A stretch of DNA of 64,000 bases from Trebouxia sp. TZW2008 (lineage: Eukaryota; Chlorophyta; Trebouxiophyceae; Trebouxiales; Trebouxiaceae). The stretch is from NCBI GenBank assembly GCA_002118135.1, contig BDIU01000319.1, positions 33,849-97,848 on the forward strand, in the 5' to 3' direction. Numbering within the stretch: position 1 is the stretch's first letter; each line of letters opens with the position of its first letter. The notes beneath the pieces are model-generated. The model ran no database searches. It saw nothing but the letters and a program-made list of their open reading frames with translations, and was not told where the DNA came from. A program made the position numbers and the translations under genes. Below are positions 33,001 through 43,659 of this stretch, piece after piece.

Positions 33001-35840
33001 GGTCGAGTGTCAAGCATTACACGCAATGAGTGCAGCAGTATGAATGTAGCGGTTAATAACAGGACCTCCAAGCATATGCCAAAAGAATCGAGCACAACAA
33101 CAAGGACCAGGCTAATCATGACAGATGTCTTGGCATGCCAAGCTATGTCTGCGGTCAACAAGCGCATCAAAGGTAACTGGCCACGCAGATGTACTGCAGT
33201 GAATCTTGCTACATGTGTACAAGGGCAACATGACTGCGATGAGGGGCAGCATCAGTCAAGGCAGCCGATCCCTGTTTCAGAACAATGTAAATGATAGGGT
33301 GATTTGAAAATGCATTACAAACCCTGGCTAGGCAGGTGCGGAAGAGGTCAGGAGGCAGCAGCTTGACCAGCTCCGGAACCATGCTGGTGATGCGGGCTTT
33401 GCCCTCCAACCCCTGACGGGTCAGAATGACCCCCCTGATCACTTTTTGGGCGGCTGTGCTGACCACATTGGCAAAGGAATTCATCACTTCCTCGCCCAGT
33501 GTTGTGATGTTGCCCAGATATATGTAGCCATCCAGGACCTACATTGTGATGTTGTTGCATCAGTATGGCCATCATTGTTGCATCATCATAGTTGCATCAG
33601 CATAGTTGCATCAGCATAGTTACATCAGCGTAGTTGCATCAGCACACTTGCATCGTCATTGTTACACTATCATTGGTGCAGCATTGCCACCACTTGCTCC
33701 CTTAGCGTAGCAATGTTGCCCTGAGCAGAGGTCATTGCAGACTGAGGACACATCAGTTGAAGGTGCACTGACTGCGCATGATGGTACATACAGATCGAGT
33801 CGGAGTGTCAGGTTCTCAAAGCAGGGTCACCTTGGCATATTGCTCTGGGCGGAAGTCGTTGCAGACAGCCTGCAGGGCACCCTCCAAGCGAGATATGGTG
33901 TCCTGATATAGCTGGTTGATGGTGTCATTCAGCTGCTGTGCTACCTTCAAGGACGCCACAGACGCCATGGTGTTGCAGCACTCAGCACATAGCCAGAAGG
34001 CTCTGGCATAGTCGCCATTGTCCTGAGCTTCCCTGCAAGCACAGGACATTACAAGTCACAGATGTTTTGCAGATGCTAGGTGTATGGGACTAAAGACCTG
34101 TCCTGGAGCATAGTTCCAATTGTTGTGGGCGATCCTGCAAAGTTAGGCATGGATCAAGGTGATCAGTGACCTCTCTACTGCGCTACCTTCAAGGACGTCA
34201 CAGACGCCATGATGTTGCAGCACTCACGTAGTCAGAAAGCTCAAGCATGCTGTTTGTTGCCCTCAGCGTCCCTGGATGGTGTGAGTCAAGTGAGCGCTTT
34301 CTGCTGCAGTCAAAGCTTCTGCAACTGTTGCTGTTAGCCACAGTGTCTCTGCAAGCATAGATTCATATGAGCGCTGAGCACACAGCCAGAAGCTCGTGGC
34401 GCGTGTGCTGTTGATTTCAGCACTTCTGGGTGGCAAGCTTGAGCAAAACTGTGTGTATAATAGTGCTGCGCCACTTCACAGTATATCATAGGCTTTGTAA
34501 TTCTGCAGCGCTTGCCGTCGAAGTTCATTTTGACATAGTTTGCAGCATGCCCAGCAATAGGCTTGCGCACACACGGAAGCATGTACACATGGGCCCATGA
34601 CATGCATACTAAGTCTCACCAAAGAAGCAGAAGCACTTGGTGCATGACTGCACTGTGGCTGCAACTCAAGCACCACATGCTTTTCAGACATCAAAGCTCA
34701 AAGCTACTGCAGTGAACAGCGTGTATTCTTCCTTGAGCTTATCATGCAAGTGACTGGCATCTCACAATTGGAACAGCACGTCCAGCAGCCTTTCCCAGAC
34801 CTCCTGTTTCTGTGTATGCTGTGCCACCGGTGCTAGATGGAGTTGAAGCAGATGTTTTCTATGGCAGCAAGTGGACCATTTGATGCTGATTGACATCAAC
34901 GCAGCAGTCTCAATGCCATACATGACCTGTGCACAGCGTGGAATCTTACTTGAGCTTATCATGCAAATGACTGGCGTCTCGTAGCTGAGTCAGCACATCC
35001 AGCAGCTTTTCCCAGCCCTGCTTCTTCTTAGTACGCTGGGCAACCCGCAGATTGGCTTTGACGTCTTCCAAAGCGGCGCCAAGCCCTGTCCTTGATGCTT
35101 TGGCTGTAGCATGTGCATCCTGCAATTCCATTATTCATTCATTTTCGCTGTTGCAAATACTTGCTAGGCAGGCTTTGAAAGGGAACGTCTATGTAAGCAT
35201 GGGCAATAAAATGCCTTGATGCAAATCTGTCAGAAGCTGTTTTGAACCATCAAAGCTGAATAGGCCAGTCAAGTCCATGCATGCAGCCTGTTGCTAAGTG
35301 TTTAATGCATGCCCACAGCACATGCAGCATCCTAATTGGTGCATGCATTGGCTTGTCATCAAATAAGCAACAGAGCACCAACCTGCAGATCTTTCTCAAT
35401 TGATGCCACTTCATTGACGCCTCGCACAAACTCCTCGTAGTTGGCAAGGACATGCAGAGACAGCTTTTCGCCAACAACCTGCAGATGGCGTAGTGGTGTC
35501 ACTGGTGCCCACAGATACTGGATGCATGAATATGTCTGCTACTGACCTCCAACACAGAGGCACGCGCATCGACGATGGTGTCCAGCATCTGCTCATCAAA
35601 TGATGTTGGTAGCTGAGAAAGCTCAAACATCACGGGGTCAAACTGATCTTGCATGTATTCCTCCGGGAGCTTGTTGAGCATTTCTTCTCGTCGCTTGGCG
35701 CGATTGCGTTTGCTGACTGGTGAAGGTGCTGCGACAGGCTCATAGTTTGTTGAAGCAATGCTCGTGTCGGAAGCGTCTCTTCTCAGATTGCTGGTAGACC
35801 TTCTGAACGAGCCTAGTCGATTTTCGAGCTTAGAAAACAT
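21039..35840 (-). CDS. VPS50: Syndetin/VPS50, subunit of the EARP vesicle-tethering complex
   Basis: About 18 exons span 14.8 kb. Well-supported ones are 35547-35840, 35383-35478, 34950-35119, 33831-34032, 33323-33538, 32656-32880, 32074-32280, 30401-30589, 29881-30012, 29244-29473, 23885-24244, 22093-22209, 21450-21554 and 21039-21218. Approximate ones are 27640-27835, 26728-26928, 25425-25690 and 24940-25110. The N-terminus has the VPS54-N-like coiled region (FDPVMFELSQLP, KLSLHVLANYEEFVRGVNEV, KLLDVLTQLRDASHLHDKLK). NGDYARAFWLCAECCNTM and FRPEQYAKV follow. The C-terminus has MMLEGLARAGAKARC, GRAAMSLDL, the DNYIK-AFYIPWGDELHRWAL segment and a terminal KRKDRNALTTQIETDL helix, all collinear with syndetin. 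The complex tethers vesicles for endosomal recycling. Introns are crowded with decayed copies of the exon edges. Confidence 0.85.
22255..22530. repeat. Two intronic copies of a VPS50 exon edge (exon 22093-22209)
   Basis: The 5' part of the exon (CAGCCCCTCCAGCATCAT and the following GAACTGCAACGCATGATTCC block at about 22158-22205) recurs at 22325-22375 and again near 22475-22522. Both copies lie upstream of the exon in transcript order and carry substitutions. Confidence 0.75.
23165..24650. repeat. Copies of both edges of VPS50 exon 23885-24244 in the flanking introns
   Basis: The 3' edge (AGCACTGAGCGTAGGCATGG and the adjoining CTCAAGTGCTGATTG block, 23880-23965) recurs near 23185-23250, 23325-23395, 23535-23605 and 23765-23820. 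The 5' edge (AAGGTGTCTAGGGTGTGGTG through the BAGCATGATGCG-type block ending at the acceptor, 24119-24250) recurs near 24280-24340, 24353-24490 and 24512-24650. The exon is thus bracketed by seven diverged echoes of its own ends. Confidence 0.75.
25700..25900. repeat. Copy of VPS50 exon 25425-25690 5' edge
   Basis: The block at about 25600-25700 (CTGCAGCAGCTTCTCCCAGG and the following GCGGGAATGTATGA) recurs at about 25744-25850 with substitutions, and a short third piece follows near 25855-25890. All lie upstream in transcript order. Confidence 0.7.
25965..26620. repeat. Tandem copies of the 3' edge of VPS50 exon 26728-26928
   Basis: The exon end with its donor (GTTGAGGCTGCTGAAGGTGT through GCAGCAGGTACAGCTCAA, 26764-26810) recurs near 26134-26190, 26404-26450 and 26573-26625. 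The CCTGTTGTTGCTGCTG-type donor region is also repeated. Copies of the opposite edge lie at 26927-27350. Confidence 0.8.
26927..27350. repeat. Tandem copies of the 5' edge of VPS50 exon 26728-26928
   Basis: The block GGCAGCTCTTCTGC with its preceding GCATCAGTCATGGTT-like sequence and following CTACGACCTG occurs at about 26905-26955, 27127-27170 and 27293-27340. These lie on the acceptor side of the exon. Confidence 0.75.
27915..28360. repeat. Tandem copies of a VPS50 exon 5' edge (exon about 27640-27835)
   Basis: Variants of GTGTGAGCTATCTATCTGTG-TGGGCTGC followed by CTTGAGCCTCTGCA recur near 27920-27985, 28060-28120, 28200-28260 and 28305-28360. They echo the GGGCTGCTGCCATCAGAGTA and GGGCCTCTGCA acceptor region of the exon at 27795-27840. 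Confidence 0.75.
28590..29110. repeat. Tandem copies of the 3' edge of VPS50 exon 29244-29473, with purine-rich tracts
   Basis: The exon end, GGTTGCCTTGGGCCATCCAC and the adjoining GTCATGACTTG..GGCATGTCCATTTTGAG block at 29251-29315, recurs near 28680-28705, 28825-28890 and 29030-29105. Between the copies run long GAA/AAG-rich purine tracts (28970-29000, 29140-29215). Confidence 0.75.
29756..29885. repeat. Dispersed repeat shared with 51788-51910
   Basis: GGCTCAGCAGGCCCAGC through CAACTGTCTCCAATCAGTC in this VPS50 intron matches GGCTCAGGAGGCCCAGC through GACTGTCTCCAACCAGTC in an RFC2 intron (51791-51845). A weaker match (CATGGAGAG) continues in both. This copy has two extra AAGCCCAGC units. 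Confidence 0.75.
30685..31387. repeat. Three tandem copies of the 5' edge of VPS50 exon 30401-30589
   Basis: The exon start plus acceptor, TTGCAGCCTCTGCAGCTGCT and the following TGCACAGCAAAGCAG at 30556-30605, recurs at 30769-30817, 30993-31042 and 31338-31387. Several copies also repeat the upstream TTCTTCTTCTCT block. In translation all encode variants of the peptide LDPAEQLQRLQ.EEKKN. Confidence 0.85.
31709..31979. repeat. Two 181-bp-spaced copies of the 3' edge of VPS50 exon 32074-32280
   Basis: The donor and exon end at 32070-32158 (starting CTTACATCTTGCTGCTGATT) recur at 31890-31979 and 31709-31799, with offsets of 180 and 181 bp and few changes. Each copy keeps a GTAAG-type donor on the minus strand. 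This is the cleanest case of exon-edge duplication in the gene. Confidence 0.9.
32908..32960. repeat. GGTGAT hexanucleotide microsatellite
   Basis: Five to seven imperfect GGTGAT/GGCGAT units in a VPS50 intron. Confidence 0.85.
33545..33680. repeat. 15-bp minisatellite in a VPS50 intron
   Basis: About six imperfect units of CATAGTTGCATCAG, becoming more diverged to the right. It abuts the acceptor side of exon 33323-33538. Confidence 0.8.
34185..34400. repeat. Copies of VPS50 exon 33831-34032 5' edge
   Basis: CTACCTTCAAGGACGCCACA and the adjoining ATGGTGTTGCAGCACTCA block at 33939-33995 recur at 34184-34235. A shorter piece containing GCTGAGCACACAGCCAGAAG recurs near 34372-34395. The neighbouring exon 34950-35119 has a similar echo of its 3' edge at 34735-34815. 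Confidence 0.75.
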
Positions 35841-37083
35841 GTCAAACGGTGGGCTCGCGTGCGGCTACATCATCGCGCTCGCTAACAGATCATGATGGCA
35901 TTGTGTCGCGATGCAAAGCGCGCTTTAAGATGTCTCGGACTGATCGCTGACAACTCCGACAGTCTGACGATGCAGCATTTGCGCACTATGCGTTTGCAAT
36001 GGCATGCGTCCCCACTCCACAGACGGTCTGCTACATTCAGCGCCGGTGTCGCCGTGCTAACTCGCTCAATACAGAGCTTCCGTGACGAGGGCGCTTTTTG
36101 CGTGTCAAAACAGCCCTACAGCCAGAGCCCTGCTGCATTTCAAAGCAGGCAGCTCTGCATGCCTTCAGTGCTGCTTCTTAACATGAGGCTCCAAGGTCAC
36201 TTGAGCATGAAAAAAGATGCTACACCACTCACAATATAGCTGATGCATGTGCCGCACAATTCCTGACAGAGTGTACTCATTACAGTTGTCGCCGCTGTTC
36301 ACTGCTTGCTGCGGAATTCTCAGGTGACTAGCTGGGCAGGCATTAAAAGCAGAGCAAAGTTGTAGACTACAGTTCTGGCAAGCAAATCTATATCGGCATC
36401 CGCTATAGGTGGCAGCATGCAGGTTTGCAGGCTTGGGGTCTGATGCTCAGGTTGTTGTACTGATCAACCTGTGAGCCCTCAAAGCCAGCCATTGGCACTG
36501 CCGTGCATTCTAGGTCCCAGACATGTCATACTCCAGCAAACTACAGGTTCACAACAGCCTTGGCCTCACAACACTAGCAGAGAGGCATTTATTTCACACA
36601 AGGTAACTCAACAGTGCTGCAGAATTTACAGTCAAAGTCGTTCTTGATCACAATTACTCACAGCTTGATTCACAGGGCATCAACAGGCAGGGCAGTGCTG
36701 ACATTACAGGCTACCAAAAGAATCCTCCAACTATACTGCAATAGGCTGGCTGATTCTATGCAATCGATGCCAAACTTTATGCAGTGGACTTGTTAACCCA
36801 CAATGCAAATGCTGCAGTTGTAAGCTCCAACGAAATTGTTCAATAAGCAGTGAATACACGGCAGCTGTTAGCTTCAAGCGTCGGCTAAATGCAAAATCTT
36901 TGAGTGTGCATCGCAACTGCAACCTGCTATATCCCACAAACGCCTTCAACTATAGATTTCACGACCTCAATGACACCTGGGTCTCTAGACTTCACATACT
37001 CTTCATCACAGTCCAAACACTGCCAGTGCACACAGCCACAAGCTTGATCTCAAGAGGTGTTGAATACTTCTGTGGCGCAGATT
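35841..37083. other. VPS50 promoter side and SDR 3' side; no confirmed gene
   Basis: A plus-strand frame at 35892-36239 starts 52 bp from the VPS50 start and has an Arg/Leu-rich, mitochondrial-leader-like beginning (MMALCRDAKRALRCLGL). It could be the first exon of a divergent gene, but no continuation is visible. The rest, up to the SDR stop, shows no coding signal. Confidence 0.35.
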
Positions 37084-39678
37084 TTACTCCTCTGTGTGTA
37101 CTCCAAAGACTGGTGTGTTCTCATTGGCTGGTGGTGCCTGTGGACCATTCTTGGCCCAGTTCTCGCCAGAAGCATCATCAATGCACTTGACTGTCTCCTT
37201 CCACAGCTTGTCAAGGGCTACTGGGTCACTGCACAGGGGGGCGTTTGGCACCTGCTCCCGTGCTTGCAACACATTCAGCAGGCCTGTTTCTGGGCTGCCA
37301 ATGTAGGCTCCGTTGTGACCTGCAATGCCAGACTGCATTAGGTACATCTACTGACAGCCTTTCTGCTCACAGTCCCAGTGGCGTTCACCTTCCAAACGCG
37401 CATTGATAGTGCACTTACACACCCACATATGCAGACAGACATGCGCGCATGAACAGACAACTAGAGGCAGGTGCACACGCTCCAGCTCTGTGTACTCTCA
37501 ACTGTCAAGCTAGACTCAGATGTGCACAGACACACAGGCCCACAGACAGACAGGCAGACGCCGGACGCTGTCAACCTTTTCAGTACTGCCTTATCGGTCC
37601 TGAAACTGCCCAAAAGGCGATTTGGCATAGGTCTTGGACAGATGGCTTGTCTCATATTTCACAGAGACACAAGCAGAACCACGCACAGACAGTGGAAACC
37701 GCATAGCATCAAGCTCTTCAACTGTGCAAGCCCACTCCAGTGGGATAGCTCTGCCTTCCTCACACTGCCCAACAGGCGGGTTGGCATGCATTTCAAACAG
37801 ACAAGCTGGCATACACTTCATGCTGACAGGCACAGACAGACCCACGGACATGAATAGACCCACAGACACAGACTCACAGACAGACACAGTACATACCCTC
37901 TAGCTCTTCAGCTGTGCAGGCCCACTCCAGTGGGATTGCTCCCCCCTCCTCAGACTGCCCAACAGGCGAGTTGGCATATGTTTCAATCAGCTTGGAGGAC
38001 AGCTTGTTCTCAGAGTCTGACTTGCCAAAGTGATCAGTGACTGACAGGCCAGGGTGTGCCACAAGAGAGGTGATGCCTGTGCCATTCAACCTTCTGGCTA
38101 GCTCCTTGCAAGTCATGATATTGTAGATCTTGGAGCGTGAGTACAGCCACCAGTCACTCTCGTCCTTGTGCTCAGCCCTGTAGCAATATGAGCAAGATCA
38201 ATAGCAAAAGTTGCCAACACAGATGAGGTGATGATTAGTATCAAGATGAGGTGAAGGTTAGTATCAAGGATGATGGGTACATGCAATGCGAGCAATTGAA
38301 GCCTGTAGGCTTGTGCTAGACAGTCCATACTCAGCAGCCATTGTCCAACAAACAACATTTCAGGTGATTGCAGTTCAGACAGTCTATGCCAGCACTCTTT
38401 GCCTGACCCAAAGCATAGCAGTGTGATGACAAGAGACATCGCAAGTTTGGTGTGTAGTGGTTGCAGGTCTCACTTGAGGTCATCCCAGTCTAGGTAATCA
38501 ATGCCCGGACGCTTTGTAGTGCCCCCAATGATGGGGGGATTCACCAGCTGGGACCCCAAAGAGGTCACCCACACAATTCTGGATGTAGGTCCTTTCTTGG
38601 CTGTTGACTTGATGACGTCCAGCAAATGGAGGGTCAAGTATACCAGACCATAATGATTGACTCCAAGTGTGATCTGCAGTGCATGTCCCATAAACGTTTT
38701 GCCAACTGTGTGAAAGTCTGCTAGCCAGCATCTCAGATGACTACAAAAGGCATGAGCTTGATATGTGCTGCAACCAGGCTTTGACAGCTTGACTGGGAAA
38801 GATACACTACACAAAGTGAGGCGTTGCCTTTGCATTACAACAATGCAATTCAGAGGTAGAAATTATGCATGAAGGGTGTTGTGGCTGCAGCAAAAGATCA
38901 TCTGCATCTGTACAAAGGTGTGCATGCAGACATGACCGGACTAAAACCACATGAAGCATGCATGCACCGTTCTGGTGTAAGTATGAAAGTAATGCACCTC
39001 AAAACCATCTTCTGTTTTTGCACCCCTCTTGCCCTTAGGTGACTGGATAGCTGCATTGTTTAGCAACACGTGCAAAGGGTAGCCCTTCTGCTTGTACTCG
39101 TCTGCAAACTTTCTGATCGACCTGCATATCAATGCAACACACTCGACATTGCATATGATCATATGATGCAGGGCACATGCTCTGCATGCACACATGCATC
39201 CAGGGCCATTGGGCACATGCTCTTGCAAACATTGCATATGCAAATGTCACCATATTCCTGAGATTTGAGCCTGAGTAGACTCACTTGAAGCTGCTGACAT
39301 CACACAGCATGTACTCCAGCTTTGCATGGGGACCAGCTGATTGCTTGATCTCCTCCAGTGTCCTGCATGTGAAGGTTTTGGTCAAAAAAGCACAGCTGCG
39401 GTACCAAAACATACGCTTGCAAGGGCTGAGCGAGGTCAAATCGGTCTGTTTCTACAGCATCAATCCAAAGGTCAGAATGTGCGAGAGTCTTACTTCTGGC
39501 TTTTGTCTTCGTTTCGGCCTACGAGAACGACGTGAGCGTTATGCTCGGCAAACGCCTTTGCAGAAGCGTAGCCGACCCCGTCAGTGGCTCCGATGACAGC
39601 GATAGTCCAACCCTGCAAGTCGCGCATGCTGCGCTTGTCCCATGTCGCTGCAGTCCAGTACTGTTTCATGATTTCCAT
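37084..39678 (-). CDS. Short-chain dehydrogenase/reductase (retinol-dehydrogenase-like)
   Basis: Six exons, 39494-39678, 39285-39362, 38998-39121, 38474-38673, 37897-38177 and 37084-37319, keep phase and join to 1104 nt, or 367 residues. The Rossmann NAD(P)-binding motif is GATDGVGYASA, followed by VVLVGRN after strand 2, CDVSSF after strand 3, LLNNAA for strand 4, and the catalytic YSRSK (Tyr and Lys) after IVWVTSLGS, which supplies the Ser. The arrangement is that of classical/extended SDRs of the retinol dehydrogenase and protochlorophyllide-reductase-like group. The substrate is not predictable. The start is the Met at 39678, though an upstream in-frame Met at 39801 would add 41 residues. 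The last intron contains decayed copies of the preceding exon's end. Confidence 0.88.
37585..37890. repeat. Copies of the SDR exon 37897-38177 3' edge, plus ACAGAC repeats
   Basis: The exon end (AGCCCACTCCAGTGGGAT-like and CTGCCCAACAGGCGAGTTGG blocks, 37917-37978) recurs clearly at 37727-37790. A more decayed third version lies at about 37600-37650. Simple ACAGAC-rich repeats (37525-37560, 37825-37890) separate the copies. Confidence 0.85.
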
Positions 39679-40680
39679 GTCTGCAAAGTCGGTGATCAAC
39701 AAGCTTTCACTTATCTCGTGCACGGGAAGATCTTGACGTGAAACACTGATCGCTAAATTTTGGCAATTTTGCTGATCGACAAGGCATCGACAAACGCCCA
39801 CGTTGATTCACGTCCGACGCGACATTGCCTTTCGGACCGAGCTACTCTGCGTCAAGAGCGAAATAACGCTCACAGAAGTACATGTTGTTTGACCTTGTGT
39901 TGACAGATGGGATAACTTGATCCCCAGGTATGTGGAATCTGCGTAAGCTGCCGTTCGCTGCAGATGCATGCATCGTGCTGGTGGCATTGCTGCACATTAA
40001 AAGTGCCACGTCGAGAGCATTTTTGAATTTGAAAACACCAATGATCATGAGTGTGATTGTCAGTGTGTTGCTAAAAACATCATGCAGACCTTCACCTTTT
40101 CTAGACAGGCGCTACTCTTACACTCTGCAGGATGCTGCCTGAACACAACTTGCATGAACATGTACAGCCGCAACGCAGCTCGACCTGTGCTCAGCACAAA
40201 TCGAAGGTCTGAAGGAGGAGAAGGAAGAAGAAGAAGAAGGCTGATGCGACGAAGAAGAGGATTGCTTGGAATGGCAAACAAGAAGCTGACTTGGAGTCAG
40301 TGGGACATTGCCAAGCAAAACTTGGCTTGTTCGCTTCAACGCAACACAGCTCTCAAGCTTTCTCGCCCGCTTTGCCGCTCACGAGTACTCTGCTGCTCAG
40401 CACTCTGCGCCATGGTGTTTGGTCATGCTTTGTCAGGCCTGCGGTCCGATGTGGGAAAAGTAAGCAACACATTCACAAACAGGTGCCAGGCAGTTCCACG
40501 CCTGTGCGGGCCTCAGCACGCGTCTCGGATGAGCAAATCAAGGTCTGTTTGCACACCGTTTGCAGTTGAAATGCTGCACGTTGTCGTCATTCGCACTGTT
40601 CAAGCAAGGCTTGCAAGATACACAATCCAATAGGAGACTCGGAAGTCTCCTCTGGTGCTCAGATCGTTGTCACGCTGCAG
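39679..40680. other. SDR promoter side and unresolved 5' region of gene A
   Basis: By analogy with gene B, gene A should have a first exon ending at about 40542 (SSTPVRASARVSDEQIK, then a GT donor). Its start cannot be fixed. A 40082-40633 frame with an Arg-rich block (RRRRRLMRRRR) is probably untranslated. Confidence 0.35.
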
Positions 40681-42443
40681 ATGGCTATGAGTCCCACCAC
40701 TCAAGCTCTATCTGCAGCAGCTTCGCGGCAGGTGCTGCTGAAAGCCATGAAAAACGACAATCAGGAAGTAAGGTCTCACAAAGGTGCAGCAGCAGCAGAA
40801 CAGCTGCCTGAGGAGTTTGCCAACAGTTGTACTGCTCCAGCACCCAAGTCTCCTAGTGTCATCGCTGAGGAGCATACGGAGGTAAGCCGGTTGGAAATCT
40901 TAAACGCAGCTACTTGATTGCAACATATTCTGTTCCGGACTTCCTGCGTCTCTCGACGGTCAAAGTCAGCTTGTTCCTTTGCTACCCAGGCGCAAGAGGC
41001 TCATGTCCATTCTCTGCAAGGTTCTGCTGGAAGGTTCTGCTCAGTGTCATCCAGAAAGACCCTCAGACTTCAGTATCTGGGTTCAGGAAAGCCTTCTTGG
41101 CTTCCCCAAAAGGCCTCCTCAGCTTCTGGCCCTTCAAGGGCAGCACAAACTCCATGACAAATCCCATCAGCTGTCAGTACAACCTTCCTGATTTGATCTG
41201 GATGGCTCACAGCATGCAGCGGTTGCAGCTCCTGCTGCCCTACCTTGAAGACATGCTTTTGACAGCAAGAGTCCTGCAGCCTGACAACTGCCCTGTGCTT
41301 CACGAAACCCTTGCCCTGCTGGGTGAAGCTCATGAGAAGCCTGAGCTGCAGCACATGCAGCCTCTCCTTGCCCGTATGCTGAAGGTTTGGAATTTCCAGC
41401 CGCACAACTGGGATGGGTCCCTGACCATCTGGGTAGATGTGGCACCTGGCATGACGTCAAATGAGATGCTGGACCTGGAGTACCGCCATTATGGCAAAGG
41501 CATGATCCTGCCAAACTGTGGTCAGCTGGATCTGCCAAGACCTCACCTCTGGGTCTCATCCTTTGCAGCATTGCAGCTTCCAGCTACAACCCCTTCAGCA
41601 CCTTCCACAGCAGCACCTTCTACAGCACCAACAAAGGCACCTATGAAATCGACTGCTCTTGTGTCCCACTCTTCCCATGTCAAGATGACAGCATTCCGCT
41701 TTTGCTGGCTGCTGTCATGCAGCTTTTTGTGCATGTTAATTTGCAGCTGTTACAATCTGTGTGTCTGCATCTTGTAAAGTTTTCAAATCACTCTTACTGT
41801 GTAGTGGCGGATTGCAGATCTGTGCTTCTTCTTATTCTTGCCTGTCACAGGATGCATTTTGTATCAACCAAAACTGATGCATGCAAAGTGCTATGCAGCA
41901 TATAAGAGTGTGCACACGCATGTGCTGCAAAATGCTCACAAGTCTGCTTCTGATTGTCATTATTTTTGCTATTTTGACAGTATCTACAACCTGCAGGAGA
42001 GTTCAAAGTCTGACCCTGCCATCGCTAAGCTCATTGCAGCAGCCAGGGCAGACGAGCAGCAAAAGGCTCAAAAGGCCATTGACAAGCTCAGGACTGAGCT
42101 GGAGGCCTTCAAGGCTGCAAAGCAGAGAGCCATTGACCATGCCACAGCCGAACAGGAGAAAGATACCAAGAGATCTGTGGCTAGACGGATTGTTGCCGGA
42201 AACTTAACCCCAAGTGCCAAGGAAGAAGTGTTACTGCTTTTGAGTGACAGCCCTCATGATCAGTTTTGTATACGGGCGTATTGTCAGAATCACACCAACC
42301 ACTTTGTTGGGGACTTCAATGCCCGTATGGTGGAGAAGAGGAAAATGACTCTGAGCACGGAAAGCACCCAGTCAATGGATGGTGATGCTGGGATGTCAAT
42401 CACACAGTCAACTGGGTTGCCTGAAGCGGATGTCTATGTTTGA
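40681..42443 (+). CDS. Gene A: unknown protein, paralogue of gene B, possibly decaying
   Basis: Three coding blocks align in order with gene B: 40681-40881, about 40990 to 41680, and 41997-42443. Shared landmarks are GLLSFWPFKGSTNSMTN, LPDLIWMAHSMQRLQLLLP, LHETLALLGEA, and at the end QFCIRAYC, GDFNARMV, the MDGDAG block and a terminal STGLP.ADVYV. The last block has a charged coiled coil (about 41997-42180). I recognise no family. Two oddities suggest decay or changed splicing. A 13-bp tandem duplication (AAGGTTCTGCTGG) near 41019-41044 puts the start of the second block out of phase with the rest, and the donor after SSHVK reads AT instead of the GT seen in gene B. Confidence 0.6.
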
Positions 42444-43659
42444 GCTCAGACTGGCTATTGTTTGACTTGTGATGTTGACAATTTGTACTGTGTCAATGTG
42501 AGTCAACTTTCTTGGTGCTGATTTGAGTTCTGGTACTTTGGCCTTGGCGTTGTCATCTTGTTTAGTTCAGATTGCTTAGATGATTCCTGCATTTATGCCT
42601 TATGTCCTCTGTGACAAAGCCAGACAGTAGTTTGCAATGTAGAGTGCTGAGTGTGTAGTGGTGCTTGGTGTGTCTCAGCATTGATTGGACATGGTCATGA
42701 TCAGCTTTATGTGTACTGTCTCTGCTTGATTCAGTCTTCTGAACATGATAGCTCATGATCAATATCAAGTTAGATTGCTTCACATGGTCTTGTACTACTA
42801 TACGATGTGAAACGCTTTGACTCACTTCACTGAACATGCATATGGGCATGCAGTGTAACGATGACGATCTAAGAACGGCTGTTGCAATTTGCATGTGCAA
42901 TCGACTCTGAGCGCAAAATTGCACAATCTATATGTATGAATGTGCCAGGTATGATGTATGAACTTCATACACACTGACATCAAGGAAAGAAATTACGCAT
43001 GTGCAAGATAAGAGCATGCAAACTGAAAATGACTTCATTCCAACACCACAGGCTGTTCTCATTTTGCTTGCAGTTTTGCTGCTAATGCTGACTGCTGCTA
43101 CTAATTCTCAGATGCAGCATTGAGGAGTCTTCATTGAGGACTGTAAACCTTAATGATGCTAGCAAGCCAGCTTCGGGATGTCAGGCTCACCTACTGAGCA
43201 CGTTCAGATGTCGGAGTGAGCGGGAAAATTGTGAAACATCAACAAAGAGGTCAGTGTTTTAGGTTGCCTGCCTGCATGTACATAACATGCAGACAGCTGG
43301 ACAGCAAGTTGCCGACCCGGATGCATCTAACTGGACCTCGGCCCAGTACCAGCATGTCATTCAGCATTGGATAGGCAGCTCTGTCGCTTCCTCTGTCTTA
43401 CTGAGAAAACCTCAGCAAAAGGGATTGTCTGCGATCTCTCCTGCGTGAGGTGAAGAGATTAAGCGTTGCTGTTCGTCCTGTGTCTGCACTCTCGCGCCTT
43501 GAGGGACTGGAGAGACATGACAACGAGAAGCACGGCCCTCATCTATTCAAATTTCCTGTTGGCAACATAAAGGCAGCAGAATGGCTGCGAGTCAGTACAG
43601 AGAAAAGCAAATGAACCTGCTGAGTAGCGTCCTGTCAAGTCTTGGGTTTGCTGTATGAC
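42444..43659. other. No gene recognised between gene A and the RFC2 relic
   Basis: It corresponds to 49116-49851 in the second duplication unit. No exon of RFC2 (first or second) can be made out here by eye. Confidence 0.35.

Noticed and set aside
40082..40633. 183-residue ORF with a polyarginine block before gene A
   Set aside because: It has no support from the gene B paralogue, whose first exon aligns better with another frame ending at about 40542.
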